64,000 bases of DNA, taken from NCBI GenBank assembly GCA_009760855.2, contig WPIO01000034.1:641001-705000 (forward strand), in the 5' to 3' direction. Both the position numbers and the translations under genes were made by a program. Position 1 is the stretch's first letter. Each line of letters starts with the position of its first letter. Below, one piece after another: positions 24,572 to 35,868 of this stretch. The stretch is from Cristatella mucedo (taxonomy: Eukaryota; Bryozoa; Phylactolaemata; Cristatellidae). A model generated the notes under the pieces. The model ran no database searches, was not told the DNA's origin, and saw nothing but the letters and a program-made list of their open reading frames with translations.

Positions 24572-24611
24572 GGTGGGGTTCACGCCTTCAGCAAAAGGCG
24601 TGAACCCCACC
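24572..24611. repeat. Perfect 17-bp inverted repeat (hairpin)
   Basis: GGTGGGGTTCACGCCTT, loop CAGCAA, then AAGGCGTGAACCCCACC: all 17 pairs match. It is preceded by six A. It lies in the intron between the TPP2 exons at 25287 and 20589. Confidence 0.9.
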
Positions 24612-25156
24612 CAACAGTCTAAGAGATGTTCTACCGTGGAATCAAATGCCGCAACAAATGGCATAGCTGGCGGTGCATTCGACACGGTTTGGCTAACCAA
24701 CGTACTTCTCAGTGTAACAGTGTTCTACATGCTTCTGCTTTTGCTCTATCTGTTGCAGGATCATGTTCTGCAAAGGGTCCATCAACTACATACAATCAGT
24801 CATCCAGATGTGGCAAGCACTCTGCTACATCCCACGGAGAAAAATTAGATTTTATTCTTATCACAAATATAATCTACTGTCTTCTTGGGACACAGCAGCA
24901 AGACACAAATACAAATATTAAGTTATATTGTTTTAGTTTGACATCTCTCTACGTTTACCAGCCCGTTGGCAATGGCTAAGCGGGCCTCTTTTGAGCGCTG
25001 CATGGTGTAGTCATTGTGACTTTATCGGGTATGTGGTCTCTTGATGACATCTAATGTTGACTACAGTGTCATAATCCATCTGCAGCCGCATCATGTTATT
25101 ATGTGGCCGTGGCACACACCTGTGTGCACACACTCTCACGCATATTCAAACATATT

Positions 25157-25252
25157 AGTATACATATGTATATATATATATATACATATACATGCATGCA
25201 CACACATACACATATACATACATACATGCATACATACATACATATGCATATC
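25157..25252. repeat. (TA)n and (CATA)n microsatellites
   Basis: TATATATA followed by CATACATACATG-type repeats, just inside the intron after the TPP2 exon ending at 25287. Confidence 0.9.
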
Positions 25253-25286
25253 CACCCATCTGTTGACCAGCACTTTTTTCTCTCAC

Positions 25287-25587
25287 CTTCGTATCATTCA
25301 TGTCCCACCTCTTTTGCACTTCTTCGTAGCACTTGATTAACTCCTGTTGGGCAGTGTGAACACTGACCGAGCCCTCTGTACGTGGCTCCACTTTGGCTTC
25401 CAAGTTGGTCGAAGTATCTTTGGCTGGTTCAGCAGCAGCCTCAGCAGTAGCAGCAGCACCACCGTCATCTGCTTGCTGAGACTTATACTTTGCCGTGGAC
25501 CTTGCAACTTCAAGCAGGTAGGCTGCTAGTAGGCAGCCCTTAGCAACGAGAGCTGTGACGATGTAGCCCCGTGACTTCTCCATTTCA
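25287..25587 (-). CDS. TPP2: TPP2 exon EMEKSRGYIVTALVAKGCLL ... KRWDMNDTK
   Basis: It reads EMEKSRGYIVTALVAKGCLL and AAYLLEVARSTAKYKSQQAD, then an Ala-rich linker, and ELIKCYEEVQKRWDMNDTK. This matches human [26 protein letters not shown], an acidic linker, and SLAETFWETTKWTDLFDNK. The acceptor is TCTTTAG and the donor AAG/GTGAGA, ending in phase 0. TA and CATA microsatellites follow closely in the intron. A copy truncated by a stop lies at 2714-2983. Confidence 0.94.
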
Positions 25588-25900
25588 CTAAAGACAAAGG
25601 GTAAAAGGTGCAGTACTCCATGAAGCAGGCAGGACAAAGAAATGACACAGCTACTAATATAGGGCAGGTGAATTAGGGGAAACAAGCTAAATAACCAAAA
25701 GAGAAATACAGTAGTACAATTGTGTAGTTCCGAATGTTGTTATGCAGGAACCACTGGCTACCGAGTTGCTTGCCAACTGTGAGATCAATCCTCTCGAGAT
25801 CTGACACGCCCGAACCCACACCCGTCTTGTTGCAGCAGACAAAGGACAGTTCCCTCCGGCTGCTTGGGCTAAGCAAGTGCACCATTCTTTGTCTGATCGG

Positions 25901-26325
25901 ACCTCCCTCCTCTCTCTCTCTGTCTCTCTTTGTGGCTATCTCCCCTCCATTCCTATCTCTCTCTCCTCTCTCTCTCTCTCCTCTCTCTCTCTATCTCTCT
26001 CTTTGTGTCTGTCTCCATTCCCTTCCCATCTCTCTTTCCTCTCTTTTTCCGATCAGGCACCGTCTCTGCCTGATCGGAGCTCTTTTCTCTTCCCCTCCCT
26101 CCCTTTCTTTGTCTCTCTGTCTGTCTCTCTTTCGCTCTCTCTCTCTCTCTCTCTCGTGTTCTCTCGCTCCCTCTATCTCTCTCTCTCTCTCTGGTATATT
26201 TGTCTGATCCAATCCCTTCCTATCTCTCTTTCTCCCTTCCTCCCTGTGTCTCTCTTTCTCCGTCAGTGCCTCTCTGCCTCTCTTTCTGTACCTCTGCCTA
26301 TCTCTCTCTCGCTCTCTCTGGTAGC
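25901..26325. repeat. Polypyrimidine CT-rich tract, ~425 bases
   Basis: Nearly continuous TCTC/CCTC sequence. On the minus (TPP2) strand it is a GA-rich purine tract about 310 bases before the acceptor of the exon at 25587. Open frames across it are low-complexity artefacts. Confidence 0.9.
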
Positions 26326-26879
26326 CTCGATGCAAAGTCTGCTAAAGAATAATTTCTAATAGGTAGGCCGGAGCAAGAAAATAAAGGGAGCTACTCTATT
26401 TCACACCAGGCTGCCTTATAGCAGGCTATAGTGGAAGTGAAGTGGGAGCAACAGTCTTACCTTTTGGTAACCGATGATTCCGACTGTGGATCCTCTGTGG
26501 CTCCCATGTAGGCTAACAATTCCGAGGTATTCAGCATTAAAAAAATGCTGTCGGCAAGCTCCCATCCTTGACGAACGAGGTCATACGTGGGCTTATCCCT
26601 GGCAGTGCTCTACAAGGTCACAGATAGCAGTTATGACATCTGCCCACTGCCACTAAGACGGTAAGCAACTACTAGAGAAAGCCACGAAGCATACCGCAAG
26701 ACGGGCTAACATACACCAAAAAAGTGCTCCTAGACACGGCCGGTCCCACCTTACCTTGTGAATGCCTCGACTCAGTTCCACAAAAAAACAGCAACATTGC
26801 GGATGTTCATAAAGAGAGCTGCACAAAACCCGCGTTGAGATGAAAAAGGGAATGCAGCCACGAGGCTGCACACAACTGC

Positions 26880-26881
<2 letters not shown>

Positions 26882-26916
<35 letters not shown>
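26882..26916. repeat. (GA)n microsatellite, unit 2
   Basis: Orthologous to the tract at 8595-8626; the flank GGCAATAGAT is shared. Confidence 0.92.
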
Positions 26917-26917
<1 letters not shown>

Positions 26918-27384
26918 TTGGAGAGAGGAACTGCAGGCAATAGATCGATGCTTGGCAAGTGCTGCTTCACACAGACCAGAAGGGCGTTTCGTTTTAGTAG
27001 GAGTACAAAGCTCTCCGAGCTTACTCCTCAACAGCAAGCATCGGGAGCGAATGGAAGTAGCTATGAGTATGTGCAAGACGCATTTTGCACAACAATACGG
27101 ACTGCCCGGCCCACTGGCTGAGCTTTCTTTAAAGGCGACTTCATTTAGTGCATCAGTGTAGTCTTGACGGTTTCATGGTCACATGACACGTTAGATGACT
27201 CGGGGCAGTACAAGACTGTCAACATGCCCACTCGTCAACATATACCACATGCTCTGCCTTGGCCAAAACATGTTTAAGCTGTTTACTCTATTGTGTGACC
27301 TCTGCTAACGTGCTAGGGGCCACCTGATCCTGAGAGTCTGCTGCTGCCCAAGCATCAATCCCCACTGTCAGTGGGAGGACTCAC

Positions 27385-27534
27385 GGGCAGCTTTTTCGAA
27401 AGCAGCCATGGTTGGCTTGGACTTTGTAGATGCTGACACTCGGGCGTATGTAAACGACGATTGGTCTCCAGTAGCATCACTCGGAGAACCTCGCATCGAG
27501 ACGTGGACCGAAAGTTTATTTGCATCTATCCCGA
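27385..27534 (-). CDS. TPP2: Probable TPP2 exon GIDANKLSVHVSMRG
   Basis: GIDANKLSVHVSMRGSPSDA aligns to human [21 protein letters not shown] (ID....L.V...M). The reading stays open through a Ser/Lys-rich tail ending FEKAA. The acceptor is TTTGACAG. The consensus donor CCC/GTGAGT leaves phase 1 while the following exon needs phase 2, so another donor or a small extra exon must be involved. The ends are uncertain. Confidence 0.6.
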
Positions 27535-29260
27535 CTGTCAAATTCTGTCTCAATGGCCGGCATCGGTCGGTTGCTAGGTAGCCAAGCGGAGACCCACTGC
27601 CATCTCATACTCGAGAGCAGTGATATTATGGAATGCAGGAATGGCTAGCCAGGGTAACGTTTAGGGTAACGGTTAAGCAAAGCACAACTAAGACGACGGG
27701 CTTGCCAACAGGCCTGGTAGATCTGCCGTCTCAGATTGGACTATCGTTAGGTAGGCTTTCCCTCTTTCGATAAACAAGAGGCGGTTTTTCTACCATGCGG
27801 CTCTAAGGACGTCGGCTGCTTTGTGAGGAGAAGGAGCCCCGTTGCGTTGACAACCACTTCATAGCTCATCTCGAGGTCATGTAAAAAAGTCACGATAGCT
27901 GGCTATGCAGCTAAGAGGCCACTGCAAATGACTGGTTACTACCATGAGCCAACTGCTTACGCGAACGTAATATCATATGACTGTACGATGGCATTCAATA
28001 ACAATTGCCAGCCCTGCTAAAATCTCATCTATCTTCATCACAAATCGTTTCACCCTGCCACTACTTGCGAATTTAATTAAGGCACATTATCTAGTTGATC
28101 AACTTTGTCGGAAGCTGTAGCATGAGATAAGAAAAAGATTTTAAGCAATCGCTGCTTCAAACTGACAGTTTACTTGAATTTAGTTGAACTTCAATGGATA
28201 ATGCATGAGATGTTGCTATAGCTTATTGATATTTGATGTTGAGCTTTTGAGAACTATGATACTTTACCCAGTGAAAAACAAAAGATAGGGCTAGAATGTG
28301 CTTACCTAGTGCAACTGCTTGCAATGAGATGTCAATACATTTTAAGTTCGATGGAAGCATAAACTCTATAAAGAATTCCATGTGCACTTTTTCTCAAAGG
28401 CCACTTACGATAATAATAATAATAACACATCTATTTCTAGGACCACGGATAACTCAATCTAATTTTACAAAGTTTACATTTGATATAAAAGTAACATGAT
28501 CGAATGACTAGCGAAGTTAGCTATGTCACTTAACTATACAGACCATTGCAGGGATATGAAACAACAAAATTTGTCAAATAAGTCAAGCTAGTGAATGTAG
28601 CTAATATGCGATTATGGACTCGATATTAAGCTACTATGGTATTTTAGGTTCACAAAAAATTACTTGGGATTTAAAATGCAATAGCTGTGCACCAAATGCA
28701 AATTATACGCAATCTTCACAAGAGTAGTAGCAAAGCTGCGAAGTTCGGGTCGAAGTCTTCCGCGAAAGATAACGATCAAATTGTTATTTCATTAATTCCA
28801 CCACTCATGGTGAAGCATGGCTTTTTTGTTTGTGTGAAGCTGTCCAACTTAAGTACCATCAACGTATTCGACTGCACCCCATCGAAAAAATGGGTTTGAA
28901 ACTCCTTTTGTAACCAAAACCTCTAAACTTCGGAAACTTTTTACCAAGCCTATCCATCGTTATGAAAACGTTTGAATGAAATTAAGTTGAATTGAATTGA
29001 GAATTGAATGAAAATGAAAGCAAGGATTCGTCGTATGTCGACGGTATACGAGCTAGCTGTAGTTCAACGTGAGTCACTGTTGCAATGCTATAATTATAAG
29101 AACGTCCGTAGCTAGTGACACAATAACTGGGTTGAATAATGCGTAAGTACTGAGACCCATGGCAGGATACAGAAAAAAATAACTAAAAGGTATTCAGAAG
29201 CCGCTGAGCCCTGCCATCATTGAGTATAATTTGGAAAGATCTAGAAAGAGCATACATTAC

Positions 29261-29357
29261 CTCAATCAGAGCGAGTCCAGACAGGTGAAGGGGTACGTGG
29301 TCACTGTGCCGTGACTTGAGGTCGTTATACAATTGCATGCCCTTCTCATAGCCGAGC
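29261..29357 (-). CDS. TPP2: TPP2 exon LYNDLKSRHSDHVPLHLSGL
   Basis: It reads LGYEKGMQLYNDLKSRHSDH then VPLHLSGLALIE, matching human DIYNELKETYPNYLPLYVARLHQLD. The acceptor is ACTGCAG and the donor GAG/GTAATG, ending in phase 0. The next recognised exon needs phase 1, so a short exon with the ~18 residues before the IDxxxLxV motif is expected in the 1.7 kb between. Confidence 0.9.
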
Positions 29358-29625
29358 CTGCAGTGTGTCCAAAAGTTTGAAATGTGCTTGTTGGCGCAAT
29401 GGCACTCGCCATGATATCGAAGCATCGCAGGCAGTCAAACGGAACTCGAGAGTTTAAGCAAGGACACGAGCACACAAAACACACACGTGCATGCACTTGT
29501 GCATGCACCGACAGATGGACGGATGGACACAAGGACTCATGCACGGACAGACAGACTGGAGGACAGACGGACGCACAAAACCCCCACATGAGCAAGCCCG
29601 ATGGTGCCCGGGACAATGAAATTAC

Positions 29626-29774
29626 GTGGTCAGCCAGCAGAGCGACACGTCTCGAAGAGCCTCCTCTAGTTTTTCATCCTTCGACTTCTCCGAGGCCTCT
29701 GCTGCCGGCTCACTTTTCTTGACAGGAGCCTTCTTGGGCGGCTCGGGCAGCACGTACTGAAGTGGATATGTGAC
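29626..29774 (-). CDS. TPP2: TPP2 exon with Lys/Glu-rich linker and EEALRDV
   Basis: It reads VTYPLQYVLPEPPKKAPVKK, then SEPAAEASEKSKDEKL and EEALRDVSLCWLTT. This matches human DVIPVHYYLIPPP followed by a charged linker and EEFTEALRDLKIQWMTKL. The acceptor is CTCTGTAG and the donor ACCAC/GTAATT, in phase 2. A duplicate at 10061-10522 is broken by an insertion. Confidence 0.93.
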
Positions 29775-30939
29775 CTACAGAGAAAGCTTACAGATGAGGT
29801 CGTGAATGTGTGGTCACGTGATGAAAGCGAGGCATGGCTAGCGCCACATGAACGAAGATCTACAACCAACATCTACACCTGTAAAAGTCTTCAACCCGAA
29901 CCCGACGGTGGACTTTTTTCTATAGTGGAAACAAGGTAAGAGAACAAAATGCAAACTTAGATTTTCTTAAGGAGTATTTCAACATTTGCAGTCTTTGTAC
30001 ACGGCTAATTTTTTGGGTCATCCACTGTATACAAAGGCCCAGCCAGGCGTACCAACACTTTCAAAAAACCTAGAAAAACTTGCAAAAGCCACCTACGAAT
30101 TTGAAAAACCAAACAGCTTTAACTAAAGAAACAGAAATCCAACTCAGCTACATACCTTACTTTTCATGCTGATGCTAAAAAAGTACTGCAGAGATTAGAG
30201 TAGTGTCGGCCAGTGTTTGACACTAAATGAAAGGGACCACAAACTATTTAAAGTCAATGCTCTACATATTCCACACGAATAAAAAAGGCAAAATGTCAAA
30301 ATATGGCATGTGTAATAGAAATAATAACAGTATGCATAATAAAAATGGTTTCTCTCATCTTCTAAGAAAAATTGACGATAATTTAGCATATTCTGGAACA
30401 CTAGTTACCGAGAGAGCAGTTGGCTGTCAGTCAGCAGTTCAGTTATGGCGAATCAGCTAGTAGGAAGGTTTGCTGTTATTTAAAGGCAGCAGTACACAAA
30501 CTGTCACTCGGTAAAAAACTTGCCTATTTTAATACTTCTTAAACAACTGTACGTTTGTGCCTACCGTAATACTCGTCATGCGGCCTAAATTTTCAAAAAT
30601 AAAAAGCTGGATCCGGTCCAGATTGTGGACTACTTCCAAAAGCTATGAGTAACGTTCAGTGCATTGCAACTAATAAATTACCAGCCCGAGTAATTCAGCT
30701 GAATAGACACGAGGTCACATGAACGTTTCTCAGCTGGGCTAAGTATTTATTAAATACAAGCAAGCAGCAGAAGGCTATATAGCTTCACAAGCTTAGATGC
30801 ATGCAAAAGTGATAATCGCTACTGCTTGGCAGGCTAAAGGTACGACAGCTGACTTTTGCTATAAGGTGCTAGCAGCAGGTATCAAACTCCGTAGCCATGC
30901 TTGGCTGACGTGAGAATCAAAGTTACCAACTTCCATTAC

Positions 30940-32355
30940 TTCCCACAGATCTGCACTCGCTACATACAGAGTACTGTATAGACTTCCAAGAATGTTTCAC
31001 AGACTTTCAGGTCCCTTCCTGTGCAATCAGGTGCTTAAAGTTGGTGGAACAAATCGGCACTAGACTGGTCTGTCATGAGCACCGCAGTTGCCACATTTTA
31101 CCACTTCTAGCTGATCTGCACTGACTCCCAGTCAAGGAACGCATCAACTTCAAGGTTCTGTCACTCGCTTTTAGGTCCCTTCATTCCTTGTCTCCAGTCT
31201 ATTCTGAATCGAATCGCTTGTTGACACCACGTACGAATCTCAAATCGTTTTAAGACCGTTCCTTTAGTTCGTATTCTCTCCACCCTACTTCCGATTGAGG
31301 TTGCGACATCACCTGACTTGACGATATTTAAACAGCAGCTACAACTGCATCTATTAATCACAGCATTTAGTGGGCCCATGTGATTCGTCCTTTGTGTGGT
31401 TACGTGTACTTAAACTCTGCATGCTGCCACTAATCATATTTGCAGGCTGATTCTACACATGTCACCATTAACACTTTTTGACATATTGAATTGTTTTACA
31501 CTTGTTTTTATTGAGCATGATGCCACAAACCATCCAATCACCCTTCCTTTACAGTAAATGTAAAGTAAGTAGACAGAGATTGGGTTCTCTGACTGTGCCA
31601 TAACAAATGCATTATTGTTATTATTATTACTTTATTCTTGGGCTCATGACCAACCTCTCCGACCTGCTTCCTGATCAGACTAGGCATCCTGCTACCCACT
31701 CTTCTGATTCAAGCTACTTAGCCGTGCCTCGAACCAACATCAAATAGTTTACAGACCATGACTTTAGTTGAAATGCTTCACAAGCCTCGAACATATTTCC
31801 AACTGTCATCAAGACATCAGGTGATGATATTGAAAAAGAAGCTAAGTAGCCCATATCATTAATATTATTTTCCCACTGTCTCCTCAAATTTGCTGGGTCA
31901 TCCATTGTAAAATTGTCCTTTGTGAACTAAAGCTTGCTGATTCTTTGCGTGCTGTCTTTAGTTATATTGACATGCTTGTCATGCAGGATGCAGATTTAAT
32001 TCTCTGATAGCACTATACAAATACGTTGCTCCTACTTCTTAATTAATATTGCTATCATCATCATTGGAAGTTATGCACAACACACCTATTTAGGACAGCA
32101 TTTAGAGGGTCCCTGTAAGTCGTCCTTGATGTGCTTATGCGTGCTGACACTGTGCATGCTACCACTAACCACATTCGCATGCTGACCCTGTGCATGTCAC
32201 TCCTAACCATATTATTCGTTTTGTTTGTTTATCAAGCATTATATTATTCACTATTTAATTGAATTTCCCTTTGCAGCAAATGTAAAGCGCCTAGAGAGCG
32301 ATTGAGTTCTCTGAGGGTGCTTTATCAAGTGAATTAATATTATTATTATTATTAC
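30940..32355 (+). mobile_element. Three successive LINE family A 3' fragments
   Basis: Three fragments follow one another: 30940-31635 (CTGATCTGCACTGACTCCC..), 31640-32045 and 32070-32355 (CACCTATTTAGGACAGCATT..). Each ends near a variant of CCTAGAGAGCGATTGAGTTC, and the first and third end in ATT repeats. They sit directly upstream of LINE B at 32358. Confidence 0.75.
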
Positions 32356-32357
32356 CG

Positions 32358-33800
32358 AGATTACTACGTCTGCCAAAAGTACAAAACATTTAGTTCAGGG
32401 TTCAAATAGAAGCACTCTACTGAAACTGCTATCCTCCGTGTTAACAATGACATTAAACTAGGCAACAATGACGGGAATGTCACTTCCTTAGCTCTGCTAG
32501 ATCTATCAGCTGCCTTCGGCATCATCGATCATGATGTTCTACTTGAACGATTGAAAACAACGATCGATCTGACAGACGAGGCACTGGCATGGTTCAAATC
32601 GCACTTGTCTGATCGTGTTCAATCCGTGTCGTGTGGGGATTGTCAGGTCTCACAGACGAGACGGCTCACCTGTGGAGTCCCTCAAGGGTATGTCCTCGGT
32701 TCCTTGCTGTTCTCTAGTCACACTCAACCTCTGGGAAAACTGGTTAAGGCCCATACAATAGGATATCACTTTTTTTCTGACGATATTCAGCTTCATTTAT
32801 CTTTCCAACCGTCGGAATCTGCTGCAGCAACTGATAAACTTAATGCTTACCTTGCCGACAATGGATCATGGATGGCAGAAAACTTCTTGAAAGTAAATGA
32901 CGACGAAACCAAACTGGTGCTTATAGGACACCCTAAGCCAGTGGCAGGATTAATAGGCTGTGCTCTTCTAATAGGGGATGCTGTCATGCGACCATCACGA
33001 CGTACTCGAAATTTAGGTTTCATTTTCGACAGCTGCCTAAATTTTAAAACCTTCATTCAGAAGACTGTTTCTGCAGGAAGCCATCATGTGTGATCCCTAT
33101 CTAAGATTAGGATCTGCCTTCCACAGTGGCTTGCAAAGAATTTAACTAGCTCCTTAGTTCTGTCTCAGCTTGATTACTGTAATTCCCTTTCGGCTGGGCT
33201 ACCAATGAAGTCAACTAGGCCACTGCAGCTTGCTATGAATATGGCTGCAAGGCTAGTCTTCAAGTACCAGAGGTTTGAACACGTGTCTCATTTGCTAAAA
33301 GATGGCTGCCGGTTGAGCAACGGATATAGTTCTTGCGCTGATCCACAAGGCCTGCCACGGCTTGGCTCCTTCGTACCTAGCTGAAATGCTTAGCCAGTTT
33401 CAGCCTATCCACGCCCCCTGGTCCTGTATGGACGATACATTTGCTGTTCTATTCCCTGCTTATGGATCGTCGGTGACAGGAGCTTTAGCTCTGCAGGTCC
33501 TAGACTGTGGAACTCACTTCCAAAATTCTTAAGCAAAGACAAGTACTCTCCTGCTGCCGGCTATGGCTCATCCTATTCAAGGTTGCTGAGCTTCTACTTC
33601 CATGCTACTTACGACCTCAACTTCTCTTCTGACTTTGCTATGCTTTCCACTTTCTTATTGTTGTATGAGATGAAATCTGTTGGCTACCGAATGCATACCA
33701 AATGTCGCTTAGGCTGTGAGTGTGCTATACACAACTGTCCTGTCCAATACCCACTTAGTCTGTAAGGCTTTATGGAGTTACAAACGTAGAAACATTACAT
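32358..33800 (+). mobile_element. LINE family B, best-preserved reverse transcriptase
   Basis: A 180-codon open frame (32551-33093) carries the RT core: WFKSHLSDRVQSVSCG, CGVPQGYVLGSLLF, then FFSDDIQLHLSF in place of the YADD box, and WMAENFLKVNDDETKLVLIG. Upstream LLDLSAAFGIIDHDVLLERL lies in the same element with disruptions. The YADD-equivalent Tyr-Ala is changed to Phe-Ser, and the copy is 5' truncated. The pattern fits the L2/CR1 group. Confidence 0.85.
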
Positions 33801-33841
33801 TCAATTCATTAGTTATGCTGACAGGCATGGATCGAACTTAC

Positions 33842-34180
33842 GACTTTGTTCACGTTTTTGTCCTTGGAGAAGGTCATGCAGCCCCTGAGATACCAGCCGG
33901 CACCTCCGGTCTTAGGCAGTTTGTCGTCGGCCATGGGAGGGACATAAATGGTGGCCGACGTGCCGTGATGCAGCATCTCGACTCTGTCAAACTTCTTGTT
34001 TCTCCTGACGACAGCCTTGGCTTTGCTCCAGTATATGTCGAGCGCCGGCATTGGCTGAGAGCCGGCCAGCTTGTGCTGAATCAGCACGGACATCGTCCTC
34101 AGCTTCTCCAGGTAGTCACGATTCTCGTGGCGCACTTGTAGCAGCAACACGTGCTCGCCCTTTTCCAGCATGACCGGAGA
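33842..34180 (-). CDS. TPP2: TPP2 exon LEKGEHVLLLQVRHE...DDKLPK...GWYLRG
   Basis: The longest exon, 113 codons, reads SPVMLEKGEHVLLLQVRHEN, then YLEKLRTMSVLIQHKL, MPALDIYWSKAKAV and DDKLPKTGGAGWYLRGCMTF. It matches human LEKGDYTIRLQIRHEQ..LERLKDLPFIVSHRL..LPDDKIPKGAGPGCYLAGSLTLSK. The acceptor is CTTCTGCAG and the donor GTC/GTAAGT, in phase 0. A decayed copy lies at 11054-11399. Confidence 0.96.
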
Positions 34181-35030
34181 CTGCAGAAGAAAAAAATGGC
34201 TGCTTGCCTTCCGTGCAGTAAGCAAAAAAGACAAGAGTGCTGTTGGGGTGGACAGAGCACGTATGCGGCTCACATCTGACGGTGTTTCAGCATGAAGCAC
34301 AGTCGGCGAGACTGCATGCGAGGCAGCAAGCTTAAAACGATACGAGGCTATTATCAGGGCTAAAATGTAGCTGGTTGCATAAGATTAGCGCAGCAAAATC
34401 AGCTGCTTCCGCTCAAAAGCAAACGAATCGGCTGTGCCTGATGTATTGTGCGACTCGTGCAGTGACTTGTTAAGCCAAAAAAACATCTCACAGGTAATTG
34501 GTAGGCGGCTGCTGCAGCTACATCGGCGCACTGCTTAGCTGAGCGCTCAAAGTTGGCTCGACTAGCACGAGAAGACTGAATCGATAAATTCAATTAATTT
34601 CCAACTTGAACTCCGACATTTTGGTCATGTTTCTGTCCTTCAGAAAGAGACCAAGCAGGGTGAGACAGGCAGAGGCAGGGTCAGACAGCAAGAGGGCACA
34701 CAGAGACTTTGACAATAGTGATCAACTGAGACAGAAAGAATACGAGTCGGTAGAGCCAGAGCCAGCCACAGCCTACGACTCAGTCAGTTACCTAAAGGTA
34801 TCTTCCAACCGGACATGAATCAGGGATGAAGTTTTAGGTAGCTTGGGAGGCTGCTAGGTATGGACTTACTGCAAAGGTGACGACAAACCAGAGTGAGTGA
34901 CGGTCCTGGAAGCAGCCGCTGCCCCGAAGCTGCATTGACAAGTGGCTGCTGCCTCACCCCAACCCTCCCCCTGCCTGGCACCCTTAGAGCAGGCCGAATA
35001 ATGGTTGGGTTCGCTCGATCTCAGCTTTAC

Positions 35031-35168
35031 CCTGCTCGGATAGGCATCGCCACTGCCGACGTGCTGGCGATTACTGTCGAACAACATCCACAGCTGCGAC
35101 TCGAACGGAGACTCGTAGAGCATGTCACTAAGCAGTGGGCAGTCAGGAACGACTTCACCGGATTTGGT
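35031..35168 (-). CDS. TPP2: TPP2 exon [11 protein letters not shown]...GSGDAYP
   Basis: The 46 codons read [20 protein letters not shown] then [20 protein letters not shown] and DAYPSR. The human counterpart is [43 protein letters not shown], almost residue for residue. The acceptor is ATTGTAG and the donor AGG/GTAAAG, in phase 0. The tandem duplication endpoint lies about 150 bases downstream, in the next intron. Confidence 0.96.
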
Positions 35169-35296
35169 CTACAATATCCCGTCACTCGAGTAAACTAAAC
35201 AGCATCTAATCCACAGTTTGTCTCACACTGCACACGGCTAAATGTAAAGCTACGCACTCGCAGCCAAACTGCCACCGACGGCTGAGGCTTGCAATA

Positions 35297-35342
35297 CGAT
35301 GCATTGATGGTTTGCAATACGATGCATTGATGCAATACGATG
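35297..35342. repeat. TGCAATACGATGCATTGATG tandem repeat
   Basis: Two full copies and one partial, between TPP2 exon 35168 and the minisatellite. Confidence 0.8.
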
Positions 35343-35868
35343 GCATGGTAGGAGAAGCTAATGCAAGCAAGCATCCATTCAGCAAACTAACTATCGATCG
35401 AAAGAGCAAACCCTATGTGGTTAATGCCATGCACCAAATCCTATTAGCATCCACCTGTTACACATATTAGGGGATGCTCGATCCTGCACAACACAAGTTG
35501 TTGCTTGCTCTTGGACTTTTTCCTTCAACTTAAAATGTGGGATGACAATAATGCACTCGCATTAACTTCATGACCAGTCAGGAAGTATACATGCTTGCAA
35601 TGACAATTCATATATGACAAAAAAGAAGATCCCTATTTTACCTGTGTAAGCCCTCATCCTTGTATAACCCCCCAATTTGTAACCAATTTCTTTGAAGAAA
35701 GAATAACTCTATTCAATAACTAAATAACATCAAGACTTATAGCAATCACTCGTGTGACTATCACTATCCTTTGCAAGAGAGGGTAATGATAATGCTCTGT
35801 CCATCTTCCTCATTGGTATTACGGGCTTTAAATTTAGTGAAAACTTAAGTTACATAATCCTAATAACT

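Larger units (their letters stand above)
21480..34890. repeat. Tandem duplication unit 2 (parental, TPP2 exons open)
   Basis: This is the counterpart of unit 1. The right end of homology falls just after a shared stretch GGCTGCTAGGTAT (34849 region; 15741 region in unit 1), inside the intron between the exons at 35031 and 34180. The segment probably extends left to about 16 kb, its unit 1 partner lying off the left edge. Confidence 0.8.

Noticed and set aside
25734-26359. Ser/Leu-rich and Arg/Glu-rich open frames
   Set aside because: Translations of a CT/GA tract; all frames are low complexity.
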